Shown: positions 25,878-34,887 of the stretch, piece after piece
Position numbering within the stretch: the stretch's first letter is position 1
Layout of the letters: the number at the start of each line of letters is the position of its first letter
IMG/VR virus record: IMGVR_UViG_3300021185_003494
Span: 1 to 64,000 of that record
DNA from: a virus
Reading direction: 5' to 3' (one strand)
DNA: 64,000 nucleotides
Translations under genes and position numbers: made by a program
The notes under the pieces: model-generated
Database searches by the model: none
Told to the model about the DNA's origin: nothing
Seen by the model: the letters and a program-made list of their open reading frames with translations, nothing else

Positions 25878-26212
25878 CTATAGGATTAAATGCAGCCCAG
25901 GCTAGAGCAAAAAGTTCTCAAGACATGATTGTGTTTGAAGAACAAACTGCTATTATGAGACAAATTATAACAGACAGTGGCCTAGGTAAATTTGAAAGCT
26001 ATGTAATTGATGGCACTACAATGACGGAAAGTACCCCTTCAACGTCAACAAGTGAATCATACTTTAATTCTTGGCAGGGATCTATTGTTGATAGAGCCCT
26101 TGTTAATCAAATGAATGCAGTTGAAAGGTACTTTAGTGGACTTGGATACAAAATTGAACGCATAACAAACACAACTACACAAACAACCTTTAAGTGGCAT
26201 ATCTTCTGGTAA
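25874..26212 (+). CDS. Small phage protein, unknown
   Basis: 112 residues. IVFEEQTAIMRQIITDSGLG at the N-terminus, a Ser/Thr-rich linker (TMTESTPSTSTSES), then VERYFSGLGYKIERITN. Looks like a small virion-associated protein. No motif. The next gene starts directly after its stop. Confidence 0.5.
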   Translation: MTIGLNAAQARAKSSQDMIVFEEQTAIMRQIITDSGLGKFESYVIDGTTMTESTPSTSTSESYFNSWQGSIVDRALVNQMNAVERYFSGLGYKIERITNTTTQTTFKWHIFW

Positions 26213-27013
26213 ATGACTAAAAAAATTGCATTTATAGGTTGTAGCCATTTTTCCTGCTTTCAATGTAGGGGAATGATAGGCAAAGATAGTTGGACATGGC
26301 AAATGTCACAAAAATACCCACAGCACCAATATAGAAATTATAGCGAAGGCGGAAGAGGCTTGGAGTACTTTGAATGGTGCATGCAAGACGCTAAACGGTG
26401 GGGAGCTGATACTGTCTTTTTAAATAGATCATATTCAGGAAGATGGGCATTTTTATTAGATGCTAAAAATGATCATGATTTTGACTCTAAAAGCTATTTT
26501 AAAGATTTGTTTGATTTTCATACAGAGCCGTACGGTGAAAATTGGGAAGAAGCGAATCTAACTGTTCCTTATCTTTGGGGAAATATAAGTGGTAGGGTAG
26601 AAGTATCTAGCGGATGTCATACTTCTAAGGAAGTAACTGGTTTAATTAAAATGGGACAGGATCTTTACAAAAACTACTATAGCACTTATGCAAGAAGGGC
26701 GTATGAGGATATTTGGTATACTAATATATTAAGCAATCAACTGTTTGATAATTTGTTTGTATTACATTGGTCTCCTGAGCATAACATATGGTCAAAAGGC
26801 CCAGTGCCAAAAACAACAGTTACTACTAATATAGGATTTGAAACAGTTATAGACTTCTTAAAAGTGTATGCTGGTGTCAACCATGAACACGAGCTAGTAG
26901 AACATGGTATTGAGAAATCTAAAGATGATAATCATCTAACATTTAAAGGTAATAAGATACTGTTGGAAGAATACATTTTATCGCAGGAAGATGTAATAAA
27001 AGCATTGACTTGA
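26213..27013 (+). CDS. SGNH-like hydrolase
   Basis: 266 residues; starts directly after the preceding TAA, so co-translated with virion genes. Block I IGCSHFSCFQ (residues 8-17) with the Ser nucleophile, block II/III-like NYSEGGRGLEYF (about 43-54), block V KDDNHLTFKGNKIL (about 240-253) with Asp and His. No signal peptide. Third SGNH-like protein of the window; the three share only the block motifs, so they are diverged. Confidence 0.65.
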   Translation: MTKKIAFIGCSHFSCFQCRGMIGKDSWTWQMSQKYPQHQYRNYSEGGRGLEYFEWCMQDAKRWGADTVFLNRSYSGRWAFLLDAKNDHDFDSKSYFKDLFDFHTEPYGENWEEANLTVPYLWGNISGRVEVSSGCHTSKEVTGLIKMGQDLYKNYYSTYARRAYEDIWYTNILSNQLFDNLFVLHWSPEHNIWSKGPVPKTTVTTNIGFETVIDFLKVYAGVNHEHELVEHGIEKSKDDNHLTFKGNKILLEEYILSQEDVIKALT

Positions 27014-27033
27014 CCGTGTATATATAATACAAT
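27005..27033 (+). promoter_or_regulatory. Sigma70-type early promoter of the exonuclease
   Basis: TTGACT (27005-27010), 17-nt spacer, TACAAT (27028-27033). The ATG follows 6 nt after the -10 box (27039), so a leaderless transcript is predicted. Confidence 0.7.
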
Positions 27034-27038
27034 ACGGT

Positions 27039-27710
27039 ATGTTAAAATTAAATACCCCCTATCCCTATCAAGAATTAAAAAGGAAGAGTGTAGATGGCAA
27101 GCGTCTCTACGAAAATCCCTATGGTGAACCGGTACCTAGTGTTACAACTATACTGGATAAAACAAAGCCCAAAGAAAAAAGACAAGCCCTTGCGAACTGG
27201 AAAAAACGTGTGGGTGTGGAAAATGCTCAAAAAATAACAACAGAAGCTGCAAATGTTGGCACTATTATGCACAACATGTTAGAGTCCTGGTCCAAAAATG
27301 AAGAATATACCGGTGATAATTTGCTACAAGCAAAGCTAATGGCAGAAAAAGTAAAAACAAGTATTCAAGACAATATAGATGAAGTGTGGGGAAGCGAAGT
27401 TAATTTGTGTGCAGCAAATTTATATGCTGGCACAACAGACCTGGTTGGTATGTATAAAGGTAAGCCAACTATTATGGACTTTAAGCAAACCAACAAACCC
27501 AAAAAGCGTGAATGGATTGACGATTATTTCCTGCAAGGTGCCGCATATGCATTAGCACATAATGAAATGTTTGAAACAAAAATAGAAAGCATTGCAATTT
27601 TCATGTGTAGCAGAGATTGCAATTTTCAGCTGTTTGAAGTTGAAGGAAAAGAATTTTATACGTGGGCAGAAAAATGGGGCGAAAGACTAGTAGAATTTTA
27701 TAGCATGTAG
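27039..27710 (+). CDS. PD-(D/E)XK exonuclease (Cas4/RecB-like)
   Basis: 223 residues. N-terminal VTTILDKTKPKEKRQALANW, a GTIMHNMLESW helix (about 78-88), then the nuclease core: Asp in AGTTDLVGMYKGK (about 131-143), D-x-K in TIMDFKQTN (about 145-153), and QGAAYALAH (about 166-174, the Q-x3-Y motif of the RecB family). Probably an early single-strand or end-processing nuclease in recombination or host DNA breakdown. Own early promoter with a start codon at the predicted +1. Confidence 0.8.
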   Translation: MLKLNTPYPYQELKRKSVDGKRLYENPYGEPVPSVTTILDKTKPKEKRQALANWKKRVGVENAQKITTEAANVGTIMHNMLESWSKNEEYTGDNLLQAKLMAEKVKTSIQDNIDEVWGSEVNLCAANLYAGTTDLVGMYKGKPTIMDFKQTNKPKKREWIDDYFLQGAAYALAHNEMFETKIESIAIFMCSRDCNFQLFEVEGKEFYTWAEKWGERLVEFYSM

Positions 27711-27718
27711 CATAAATA
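27711..27718 (+). promoter_or_regulatory. Late promoter CATAAATA
   Basis: GCATAAATACATG directly after the exonuclease stop, 26 nt before the ATG at 27745; AAGG lies in the leader. Confidence 0.65.
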
Positions 27719-27744
27719 CATGATACAGATAAGGTATGTAAAAA

Positions 27745-28515
27745 ATGTCAACAACAATTATTAGCAAACAATTAATTAGAAAAGGCAATCTAATGCAGAT
27801 GCCATTCTTGTCACCTGGTGAGTTTGGATTAGCAAAAGATGAGCAACGTCTATTTTTAGGTCAAGAACCTATTGTGGGAACACTTAGCACAGTAAACAGT
27901 GATGCGACTGTAGCATATGTAGATTTTCCTACAAAATTTAATTCAGCAAGTAAAAGTGTAGATATTGACAAAGCATATCAAAGTTCATATAAAATTGTAA
28001 TTGTTGATGACCAAGGAGTATCAACAGAAATATTAGCAGCTGATATCAATACTGATAGTAATGGGATGCTTTATTTTCCACATGGATTGGGAGTGGTACC
28101 TAGTACAGAAACTTTTACATTTTATTGGAACAAGGAAATTACTAGTTATGTAGATGATGATGGAAGTGCAGATGGATTAAAAGCCGTAGAGCTTACTAAA
28201 CAAGGTCCTGCAGGAACTACAGAATCTACAAATATTGTCTTTCATAGTGATGTGAAAAATAAAATTTCATTAGAGTATAGCTTAAATATTCCAGCCACAG
28301 CTGAATTTAGAAGTGGCACACTGAATATTTTTATACAAGATAACAACACATTTACTATTAAAGACAGTTATGACATGAATGGAGCAGTACTAGATGTAGA
28401 CTTTAGTATTGATCCGCTTAATAAAGAATTTACACTAATGTATGATACTACATATGTAGGAACCATACTTTTCAACTATATTGAAAAATCTTTTGAAACC
28501 CTAACGTCTCTGTAG
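27745..28515 (+). CDS. Probable tail fibre or receptor-binding-type protein
   Basis: 256 residues, beta-rich. The N-terminal segment QLIRKGNLMQMPFLSPGEFG then AKDEQRLFLGQEP matches the short pattern P-x-L-xPGE-G...D-x-x-R-L-x-x-G found at the start of many phage fibre and tropism-determinant proteins. The rest is Thr/Ser/Asn rich with a QGPAGTT stretch. Late promoter. No chaperone or cleavage domain seen. Confidence 0.6.
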   Translation: MSTTIISKQLIRKGNLMQMPFLSPGEFGLAKDEQRLFLGQEPIVGTLSTVNSDATVAYVDFPTKFNSASKSVDIDKAYQSSYKIVIVDDQGVSTEILAADINTDSNGMLYFPHGLGVVPSTETFTFYWNKEITSYVDDDGSADGLKAVELTKQGPAGTTESTNIVFHSDVKNKISLEYSLNIPATAEFRSGTLNIFIQDNNTFTIKDSYDMNGAVLDVDFSIDPLNKEFTLMYDTTYVGTILFNYIEKSFETLTSL

Positions 28516-28521
28516 GTAAAA

Positions 28522-28953
28522 ATGCACGATATTTGGCTTTTGCCACCTCAACAGCGCCTTAAAAAATGGAGAAATTTTAGGAAAGAATTGTCTGACTGTG
28601 ATACAAAAACAGTCATAAAGGCTTGTCTGGATATGTGGGTATCTGCCCCCATTGCATCAAGATTTTTAGATATACACAATAGTAGCTCTTGGTTAAAGCC
28701 TTGGGATCTTGTATGGTCTGGAGACTTTGATGAAGACTCAATTACGCTAGGATTGGCATATACTTTGTATTTGTCAGGAATAGAAAATACTAATATTCTT
28801 GTTGTTATAGATGACAAGAAAACATTTGAAAAGTTAATTGTTGTTATTGACAATGAACATGTTTTGCGCTATAGTTATAGTGGTGTCAGTAGTATTGACG
28901 TTCTATCTAGTGTAACTATAAAAAATGAAGTAAGAATAAAAGATATAATTTGA
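28522..28953 (+). CDS. Conserved phage protein, unknown
   Basis: 143 residues. DIWLLPPQQRLKKWRNFRKE start, DMWVSAPIASRFLDIHNSSS, WDLVWSGDFDEDSITLGLAY, then beta-rich text. This appears to be a family common in marine T4-like phages, unnamed. The Asp/Trp-rich middle is distinctive. Ends just before nrdA. Confidence 0.55.
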   Translation: MHDIWLLPPQQRLKKWRNFRKELSDCDTKTVIKACLDMWVSAPIASRFLDIHNSSSWLKPWDLVWSGDFDEDSITLGLAYTLYLSGIENTNILVVIDDKKTFEKLIVVIDNEHVLRYSYSGVSSIDVLSSVTIKNEVRIKDII

Positions 28954-28961
28954 GAGATGAA

Positions 28962-31268
28962 ATGAACAAAAAAATAAATGTAGTTAAAAGGGACGGAAGT
29001 AAAGAAGAATTAGATCTAGAAAAAATGCACAATGTTGTATTTTATGCATGCGAAGGAATAACTGGTGTAAGTGCTAGTGAAGTAGAGATTCGTAGTCATT
29101 TGCAGTTTTATAATGGTATAGAAACAACAAATGTACAAGAAACTCTTATTAAAGCTGCCGCAGATCTGATTAGCGAAGATACTCCTAACTATCAATGGGT
29201 AGCAGGTCGTCTTGTTAACTACCACCTGCGTAAAAATGTATATGGTCAGTTTGACCCTCTTCCACTTGCACAAGTAGCACGTAACAATGTGGATCTTGGA
29301 TATTATGACGAGTGCTTTTTTTCTGTTTATACTGATGATGAAATTGAACAATTAGATAGTTATATCAAACATGATAGAGACGAAAATATTTCATATGTTG
29401 GTATGGAACAATTTCGTGGAAAGTATCTAGTACAAAATCGTGTAACTGGTGATATTTACGAAACTCCACAAATTGCTTATATGATGATTTCAGCAACATT
29501 GTTCCAAGACTATCCAAAAGAAACAAGAATGAAATATGTAAAGGATTTCTATGATGCTAGTAGTAATTTTGATATTAGTTTGCCTACTCCTATTATGGCG
29601 GGATTACGTACACCGCAGAGGCAATTCAGCTCTTGTGTACTTATTGAAACTGATGATAGCCTTGATAGTATTAACGCTAGTAGCTCATCTATTGTAAAGT
29701 ATGTAAGCCAAAAAGCAGGCATTGGTATTGGTGCAGGTAGCATTCGTGCTATTGGTAGCCCTGTGCGTAATGGAGATACTGCACATACTGGTGTTATTCC
29801 TTTCTATAAAATGTTCCAAAGTGCAGTTAAATCATGTAGCCAAGGCGGTGTACGTGGTGGCGCCGCTACATTACATTTTCCTGTTTGGCACTACGAAGTA
29901 GAAGATATGATGGTGCTTAAAAACAATAAAGGCACAGAAGATAACCGTGTAAGACATATGGATTATAGCGTACAGTTTAATAAACTAATGTACGAGCGCC
30001 TACTTACAGGTGGGGATATTACATTAATGTCTCCTCATGACGTTCCAGGATTATATGAGGCATTTTTTAACGATCAAGATAAATTTAAAGAACTTTACGA
30101 AACAGCAGAACGTAATACAAAGATTCGTAAAAAAACGATAAAAGCAAGTGAACTATTTGGCTTGTTTATGGAAGAGCGTAAAAACACAGGCAGAATTTAT
30201 TTACAAAATGTAGATCATGCAAATACGCATAGTAGCTTTAAAGAAGATATTGCTCCTATACACCAAAGTAATTTATGTCAAGAAATAGATCTTCCTACAA
30301 AACCTTTAAGTCATGTATTTGATGAAGAGGGCGAAATTAGCTTATGCACATTAGCAGCTATCAATTGGGGTAATATTAGACATACTAGCGATTTTGAAAG
30401 AGTTTGCGACCTTGCAGTACGTGCATTGGATCAATTATTAGACTACCAAAACTATCCAATCATAGCGGCAGAACTTAGCACAATGAAACGTAGACCATTA
30501 GGTGTTGGTATTGTAAACTTTGCCTATTGGTTAGCAAAAAACGATATTACTTATCAGTATATCGATCAAGACGGATTAGCATTGGTAGATGAATGGGCAG
30601 AGGCTTGGTCATATTACTTAATCAAAGCAAGTGCAAATCTTGCAGTTGAAAAAGGTGCTATATCAGGTGTAAGCGAAACAAAATATGGAGATGGTATTAC
30701 ACCAAATCAAACATATAAACAAGATGTAGACGAACTCGTTCCTCATACTGAACGTATGGATTGGGAAGGTCTACGAAAACAATTAAAAGAAACCGGAATT
30801 AGAAACAGTACATTAATGGCATTAATGCCTGCAGAAACTTCAGCACAGATTAGTAACAGTACAAATGGTATTGAACCTCCACGTGCATTTGTAAGTGTAA
30901 AGCAAAGTAAACATGGTGTCCTGAAACAAGTTGTTCCTGGTTATCACAAGTATAAAAATAAGTATGATTTGCTTTGGGATCAGAGAAGTCCTGAAGGATA
31001 TTTAAAGATTGTAGCCGTACTACAAAAATATATAGATCAGGGTATTAGTGTAAACACTAGCTACAACCCTGCATTTTATGAAGATGAAAAGATTCCAATG
31101 AGTACTATGTTGCAGCATTTGTTGCTGTTCTACAAGTATGGCGGCAAGCAACTTTATTATTTTAATACCAATGATGGTCAAGGTGAGATTACCTTTGACG
31201 AGCAAAACCAAGACGAATTAGCACAGGGTCAAATTGATGACGACGGCTGTGATGCATGCGTAATATAG
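28962..31268 (+). CDS. nrdA: Class Ia ribonucleotide reductase large subunit
   Basis: 768 residues, the usual NrdA length. Converts ribonucleoside diphosphates to deoxynucleotides for phage DNA synthesis. N-terminal ATP-cone-like segment (VVKRDGSKEELDLEKMHNVV). Active-site Cys in FSSCVLIETDD; NLCQEIDLPT and LCTLAAINWGN (active-site loop), ALMPAETSAQISN, and a C-terminal CxxC-type pair CDACVI that is re-reduced by glutaredoxin. A TTG four codons upstream is possible but the ATG at 28962 is favoured. Confidence 0.96.
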   Translation: MNKKINVVKRDGSKEELDLEKMHNVVFYACEGITGVSASEVEIRSHLQFYNGIETTNVQETLIKAAADLISEDTPNYQWVAGRLVNYHLRKNVYGQFDPLPLAQVARNNVDLGYYDECFFSVYTDDEIEQLDSYIKHDRDENISYVGMEQFRGKYLVQNRVTGDIYETPQIAYMMISATLFQDYPKETRMKYVKDFYDASSNFDISLPTPIMAGLRTPQRQFSSCVLIETDDSLDSINASSSSIVKYVSQKAGIGIGAGSIRAIGSPVRNGDTAHTGVIPFYKMFQSAVKSCSQGGVRGGAATLHFPVWHYEVEDMMVLKNNKGTEDNRVRHMDYSVQFNKLMYERLLTGGDITLMSPHDVPGLYEAFFNDQDKFKELYETAERNTKIRKKTIKASELFGLFMEERKNTGRIYLQNVDHANTHSSFKEDIAPIHQSNLCQEIDLPTKPLSHVFDEEGEISLCTLAAINWGNIRHTSDFERVCDLAVRALDQLLDYQNYPIIAAELSTMKRRPLGVGIVNFAYWLAKNDITYQYIDQDGLALVDEWAEAWSYYLIKASANLAVEKGAISGVSETKYGDGITPNQTYKQDVDELVPHTERMDWEGLRKQLKETGIRNSTLMALMPAETSAQISNSTNGIEPPRAFVSVKQSKHGVLKQVVPGYHKYKNKYDLLWDQRSPEGYLKIVAVLQKYIDQGISVNTSYNPAFYEDEKIPMSTMLQHLLLFYKYGGKQLYYFNTNDGQGEITFDEQNQDELAQGQIDDDGCDACVI

Positions 31269-31278
31269 GAAAAACAAC

Positions 31279-32406
31279 ATGTCAGTATTAAACATAAAAC
31301 AAGAAAAACATCATACACAAGCAAATGCATTTCTAGACGAGGGACTAGGCATGCAACGATATGATGTATTGAAATATAAACAATATGATAAACTTACAGA
31401 GAAACAATTGGGTTTCTTTTGGCTTCCTCAAGAAGTAGATGTTAGTAAAGATAGTAAAGATTTTAAAAATCTTACAGAACATGAACAGCATATCTTTACA
31501 AGCAATCTAAAAAGACAAATTTTACTTGATAGTGTTCAAGGCCGTAGTCCTAACTTAGCATTACTTCCTATTACAACATTGCCAGAACTAGAAACTTGGA
31601 TCGAAACATGGGCATTTAGTGAAACAATTCACTCACGCAGTTACACACATATTATCCGTAACGTGTATAATGATCCTAGCAAAGTTTTTGATACGCTAAT
31701 GGACAGTAAGGAAATTACAGATTGTGCAGATTCTATCAGCAAATATTATGACGATTTAATTGAATATAGTCAATATGTTGAATTACTTGGTTATGGTAAG
31801 CACACAGTTAATGGAAAGAAAGTAGAACTAAATGAATATGATCATAAGCGTAAAATCTGGATGTGTCTAAATAGCGTTAATGTATTAGAAGGTATTCGAT
31901 TTTATGTTAGCTTTGCATGTAGTTGGGCTTTTGCTGAACTTAAAAAGATGGAAGGTAACGCAAAAATTATCAAATTTATTGCACGTGATGAAAATGTGCA
32001 TCTTGCATCAACACAGTATACATTAACAAAAGTTCTACCTAAGGAAGATCCAATGTTTGCACAAATTGCAAAAGACTGTGAACAGGATATTACTGATATG
32101 TTTGTTGAAGCTGTAGAGCAAGAAAAAGAATGGGCACAATATTTGTTTAAAGATGGTTCTATGATTGGTTTAAATACAGAGCTATTACATAGGTATATTG
32201 AATGGATCTGTTGTAAGCGTATGACATCCTTAGGTCTTAAATGTCCATATACAACAACACAAGCAAACCCACTACCATGGACACAAAAATGGATTAGTGG
32301 ATCAGATGTACAAGTGGCACCGCAAGAAACAGAAATTAGTTCTTATGTCCAAGGCGGTGTAAAACAAGACGTATCAGAAGATACTTTTAAAGGATTTAGT
32401 TTATGA
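31279..32406 (+). CDS. nrdB: Class Ia ribonucleotide reductase small subunit
   Basis: 375 residues, normal. It carries the di-iron tyrosyl radical. FSETIHSRSYTHIIRN contains the Glu and His iron ligands and the radical Tyr in SRSYTHI; DENVHLASTQ contains the second Glu/His set. First Asp ligand in LLDSVQGRSP. Starts 10 nt after nrdA with AGGA; overlaps glutaredoxin by 4 nt. The three genes form a complete phage reductase operon. Confidence 0.96.
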   Translation: MSVLNIKQEKHHTQANAFLDEGLGMQRYDVLKYKQYDKLTEKQLGFFWLPQEVDVSKDSKDFKNLTEHEQHIFTSNLKRQILLDSVQGRSPNLALLPITTLPELETWIETWAFSETIHSRSYTHIIRNVYNDPSKVFDTLMDSKEITDCADSISKYYDDLIEYSQYVELLGYGKHTVNGKKVELNEYDHKRKIWMCLNSVNVLEGIRFYVSFACSWAFAELKKMEGNAKIIKFIARDENVHLASTQYTLTKVLPKEDPMFAQIAKDCEQDITDMFVEAVEQEKEWAQYLFKDGSMIGLNTELLHRYIEWICCKRMTSLGLKCPYTTTQANPLPWTQKWISGSDVQVAPQETEISSYVQGGVKQDVSEDTFKGFSL

Positions 32407-32660
32407 CAAGCGTAACAGTTTATAGCAAACAGCATTGTCCTCATTGCGTAAAAGCAAAGGCTTTGCTCGAAAAAATGAATATTGAGTTTGAAGCAAAAAT
32501 GCTCGATGAAGACTTTACAAGAGAAGATTTAATGGAAGTTGCTCCAACAGCTCGAACATTTCCACAAGTGTTTATCAATGGAAATAATATTGGTGGGTAT
32601 GAGCAACTTCTTACCTATATTGAAACAACAAATTTTAACGGAACAGGATTTACCTTATGA
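32403..32660 (+). CDS. grx: Glutaredoxin
   Basis: 85 residues. CPHC active site (residues 12-15) in VYSKQHCPHCVKAKALLEK, the cis-Pro region ARTFPQVFING and the GGYEQL glutathione-binding loop. Likely the electron donor for NrdA; placed directly after nrdB with a 4-nt overlap. Confidence 0.9.
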   Translation: MTSVTVYSKQHCPHCVKAKALLEKMNIEFEAKMLDEDFTREDLMEVAPTARTFPQVFINGNNIGGYEQLLTYIETTNFNGTGFTL

Positions 32661-32950
32661 TTATTGAAAAGCCTTATGAAGTAGGCGATGTGATTAGTAT
32701 TAAATTAACAAGCGGCGAAGAAGTAATTGCTCGACTGGAGAAAAAAGGAACGTCATCTATGACGATTAAAAAACCAATGATGTTAGTATCTGGCGATGGC
32801 GGCGGAGTTGGACTTGCACCCTTTATGTTTACTACTGATCCAACGTCTAGTTATAAAGTGCAAATAAATAGTGTTATGGTTACAGTTAGAACTGCAAAAG
32901 ATGCAGCAGACATGTATACCAAAGCAACAACAGGAATTGTAACAGTTTAA
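32657..32950 (+). CDS. Sm/SH3-like small beta protein
   Basis: 97 residues. YEVGDVISIKLTSGEEVIAR then LEKKGTSSMTIKKPMMLVS reads as an Sm-like or SH3-like barrel (G-E-x-V-I-x-R-L). VGLAPFMFTTDPTS follows. A similar protein is common in marine T4-like phages, sometimes described as Hfq/LSm-like; an RNA role is not shown. Overlaps glutaredoxin by 4 nt and the next gene by 1 nt. Confidence 0.6.
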   Translation: MIIEKPYEVGDVISIKLTSGEEVIARLEKKGTSSMTIKKPMMLVSGDGGGVGLAPFMFTTDPTSSYKVQINSVMVTVRTAKDAADMYTKATTGIVTV

Positions 32951-33861
32951 TGCCAGGCATATGTCGCGATAACGATGCAGCAGGAGGCGACTTAATTCCA
33001 AGTCAGTCAACTGTATTTGCAAATAATGAAGAAGTTATAGTGAATGGCGACAATGTGGCTGGGCATGGACTAAGCCCCCATAGCAGTCCTACAATGATAG
33101 CAGGATCAGCAAATGTTTTTGTTGGTAATATTGCAGTATGTAATGCAGGAGACAATGCAACTTGCGGGCATTCAGCTTCTGGAAGTGGTAATGTATTTGT
33201 GGGCGATGTTGCTGTCACTATTAATACTAATGTGTTTAGTAGGCCTGTTTTTATTAGTCCAGAAGAACAAGTAGAGATCCAAGATTGGACTGATCCTACG
33301 CAAGAAGGTTTGGAGTACGGGGACGGAGGTATATCTTCGTCTAGACGTAACAATATAAGTCCAGTGACACAAGAAGCAGGCCCTATTCCAGCACCAGCTT
33401 CAGATACAGGAGATGGTGTAGAAGAAACAGCTAGTGAACAACCTAGCAACGAGGACGGCCAATATATTATATGGTTATCTCATGTAGACACTAGAGTTAA
33501 GCCGCAGGTTGTATCTAATTTAGAAAATTTAAGCCAAACTGTAGGATATGCACTTACAGTAACAAGTGGCTATAGAAGCCCAGAATATAATTCAAGTGTT
33601 GGTGGAGCAAAGAAAAGCCAACACATGCAAGGTAATGCAGTTGATATTGTACAAACCGGCCTTACACAACAGCAACGCCAAGAATTTATTCAAGCAGCAA
33701 TTGATAGTGGATTTACAGCCATAGGAATATATAATACATTTACGCATATTGATATTCGTGGATCCAAAGTAGCATGGGGCTCTAATGGTAGTAGAACTGG
33801 ACTACCTAAATATCCTTGGGCGCAACAAGTGCTTGGTAATAACGGATATGCAACCAGCTAA
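32950..33861 (+). CDS. PAAR spike-tip protein fused to an M15-type peptidoglycan peptidase
   Basis: 303 residues. Residues 1-95 form a PAAR-type repeat domain: MPGICRDNDAAGGDLIP, VFANNEEVIVNGDNVAGHG and VFVGNIAVCNAGD with conserved Gly and His. PAAR caps the tip of the contractile tail spike. A Pro/Glu/Ser linker (about 96-165) follows. Residues 170-303 are an M15/VanY-like zinc peptidase: SGYRSPEYNSSVGGAKKSQH then GNAVDIV with the His and Asp ligands, and the third ligand in THIDIRG. This puts a cell-wall-cutting activity directly at the tail tip. Confidence 0.8.
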   Translation: MPGICRDNDAAGGDLIPSQSTVFANNEEVIVNGDNVAGHGLSPHSSPTMIAGSANVFVGNIAVCNAGDNATCGHSASGSGNVFVGDVAVTINTNVFSRPVFISPEEQVEIQDWTDPTQEGLEYGDGGISSSRRNNISPVTQEAGPIPAPASDTGDGVEETASEQPSNEDGQYIIWLSHVDTRVKPQVVSNLENLSQTVGYALTVTSGYRSPEYNSSVGGAKKSQHMQGNAVDIVQTGLTQQQRQEFIQAAIDSGFTAIGIYNTFTHIDIRGSKVAWGSNGSRTGLPKYPWAQQVLGNNGYATS

Positions 33862-33890
33862 AAAAAATTAAAAAAAGTAACCTTTTTTAC

Positions 33891-33919
33891 TTGACACCTA
33901 AGTGTCTTACTGTTATATT
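33891..33919 (+). promoter_or_regulatory. Sigma70-type early promoter
   Basis: TTGACA (33891-33896), 17-nt spacer, TATATT (33914-33919). It fixes the next start at 33956. Confidence 0.85.
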
Positions 33920-33955
33920 AGTAGTGTAATTAAAAGAAGATGGAGTTTAAATCAA

Positions 33956-34243
33956 ATGCGAGCTACTCAATACGCTGACGGTGTTAAGCGTATCAATGCA
34001 AAAATAGAAGTGCCTTTAAGTGCTACTGATGTAGGAGATTATATTCTGTGTGCAATAAAGCACCAAAATATTAATCTAAATAAGGTACAACAACTTAATA
34101 AAAGACAACTATTTCAACTTGCAAAAGATGAGATACTGGTACTAGGCACAGGTAGCCCTACTGAAGCTGTCTTTGATGTAGATAGTGAAACTAAAATTAT
34201 TGTACGCAACTATGTGAAACAAATGTTTCCAGAACTTTCATAG
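33956..34243 (+). CDS. Small early protein, unknown
   Basis: 95 residues from the ATG at 33956; the longer frame would begin inside the promoter. KRINAKIEVPLSATDVGDYI, then NLNKVQQLNKRQLFQLAKDE and IIVRNYVKQMFPELS. An out-of-frame ATG at 33940 opens only 12 codons and overlaps this start. No motif recognised. Ends 9 nt before the secreted protein gene. Confidence 0.6.
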   Translation: MRATQYADGVKRINAKIEVPLSATDVGDYILCAIKHQNINLNKVQQLNKRQLFQLAKDEILVLGTGSPTEAVFDVDSETKIIVRNYVKQMFPELS

Positions 34244-34252
34244 GAGAAAGAA

Positions 34253-34786
34253 ATGAAAAAATTATTTTTATCAGCCCTTACTGCAACAATCATGCTAACA
34301 AGCTCATTCGCTGTAGCAGGTACAACAGTTATCCAGAGAGAAGGATTTGTTATTAAAAGTGCACCTATTTACAGCAATGATGTATCAAGTGTTCCTAAAC
34401 AGACCTGTAGAACTGTTGATGTTCCAATTTATGGCCAAACGCAACGTAGTGGTGCTAGTGGTGCTGACGTTCTTGGTGGAATGATTATTGGTGGACTATT
34501 AGGAAAAGGTATTACTGGCAAAGATAATGGAGCCGCTGCTGGCGCAGTATTAGGCGGAATTATCAGTGCAGACAAAGGTAAGTCAAAGAGAGTTATTGTT
34601 GGATACCAACAGCAACAACAATGTTCTACAGAGTATGTACAATCAAACACACGTAGAATTGACGGTTACCTTACAGTGGTTGAAGTACCTTCTTTAGACT
34701 ACTACCGATATGAGTTTGTAAGCCAAAAGCAATATCGTAATAATGAAAAAGTTATGTCAAGCATTAGAGTTAATGTAGGACAATGA
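34253..34786 (+). CDS. Secreted glycine-zipper protein (17 kDa antigen-like)
   Basis: 177 residues. Signal peptide residues 1-22 (KKLFLSALTATIMLTSSFAVAG) with a likely cut after AVA. A glycine-zipper region at about residues 80-105 (GGMIIGGLLGKGITGKDNG, GAVLGGII) is like the outer-membrane 2TM glycine-zipper proteins. Then a Cys-containing C-terminal half (QQQQQCSTEYVQSNTRR). No lipobox Cys. It would act in the host envelope, perhaps altering the outer membrane; inferred. AGGAG ribosome binding site. Confidence 0.7.
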   Translation: MKKLFLSALTATIMLTSSFAVAGTTVIQREGFVIKSAPIYSNDVSSVPKQTCRTVDVPIYGQTQRSGASGADVLGGMIIGGLLGKGITGKDNGAAAGAVLGGIISADKGKSKRVIVGYQQQQQCSTEYVQSNTRRIDGYLTVVEVPSLDYYRYEFVSQKQYRNNEKVMSSIRVNVGQ

Positions 34787-34792
34787 TAAATA
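34785..34792 (+). promoter_or_regulatory. Late-type element GATAAATA before the tRNA cluster
   Basis: TGATAAATAAAA overlapping the stop codon of the glycine-zipper gene, 14 nt before tRNA-Thr. It would allow late transcription of the tRNAs. Confidence 0.45.
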
Positions 34793-34806
34793 AAACAGTA
34801 TATAAC

Positions 34807-34882
34807 GCTCCTATAGCTCAGTTGGTAGAGCAACTGATTTGTAATCAGTAGGTCCGCGGTTCAAGTCCGTGTGGGAGCACCA
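34807..34882 (+). tRNA. tRNA-Thr (TGT)
   Basis: Acceptor GCTCCTA / TGGGAGC, anticodon stem ACTGA/TCAGT with loop TTTGTAA, T-arm GGTTCAAGT, CCA encoded. Reads ACA. Confidence 0.93.
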
Positions 34883-34887
34883 TTAAT

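Noticed and set aside
33003-33449. Minus-strand ORF over the PAAR domain
   Set aside because: Shadow of a clear domain gene on the plus strand.
33902-33955. Longer frame for the 33956 gene
   Set aside because: It starts inside the early promoter.
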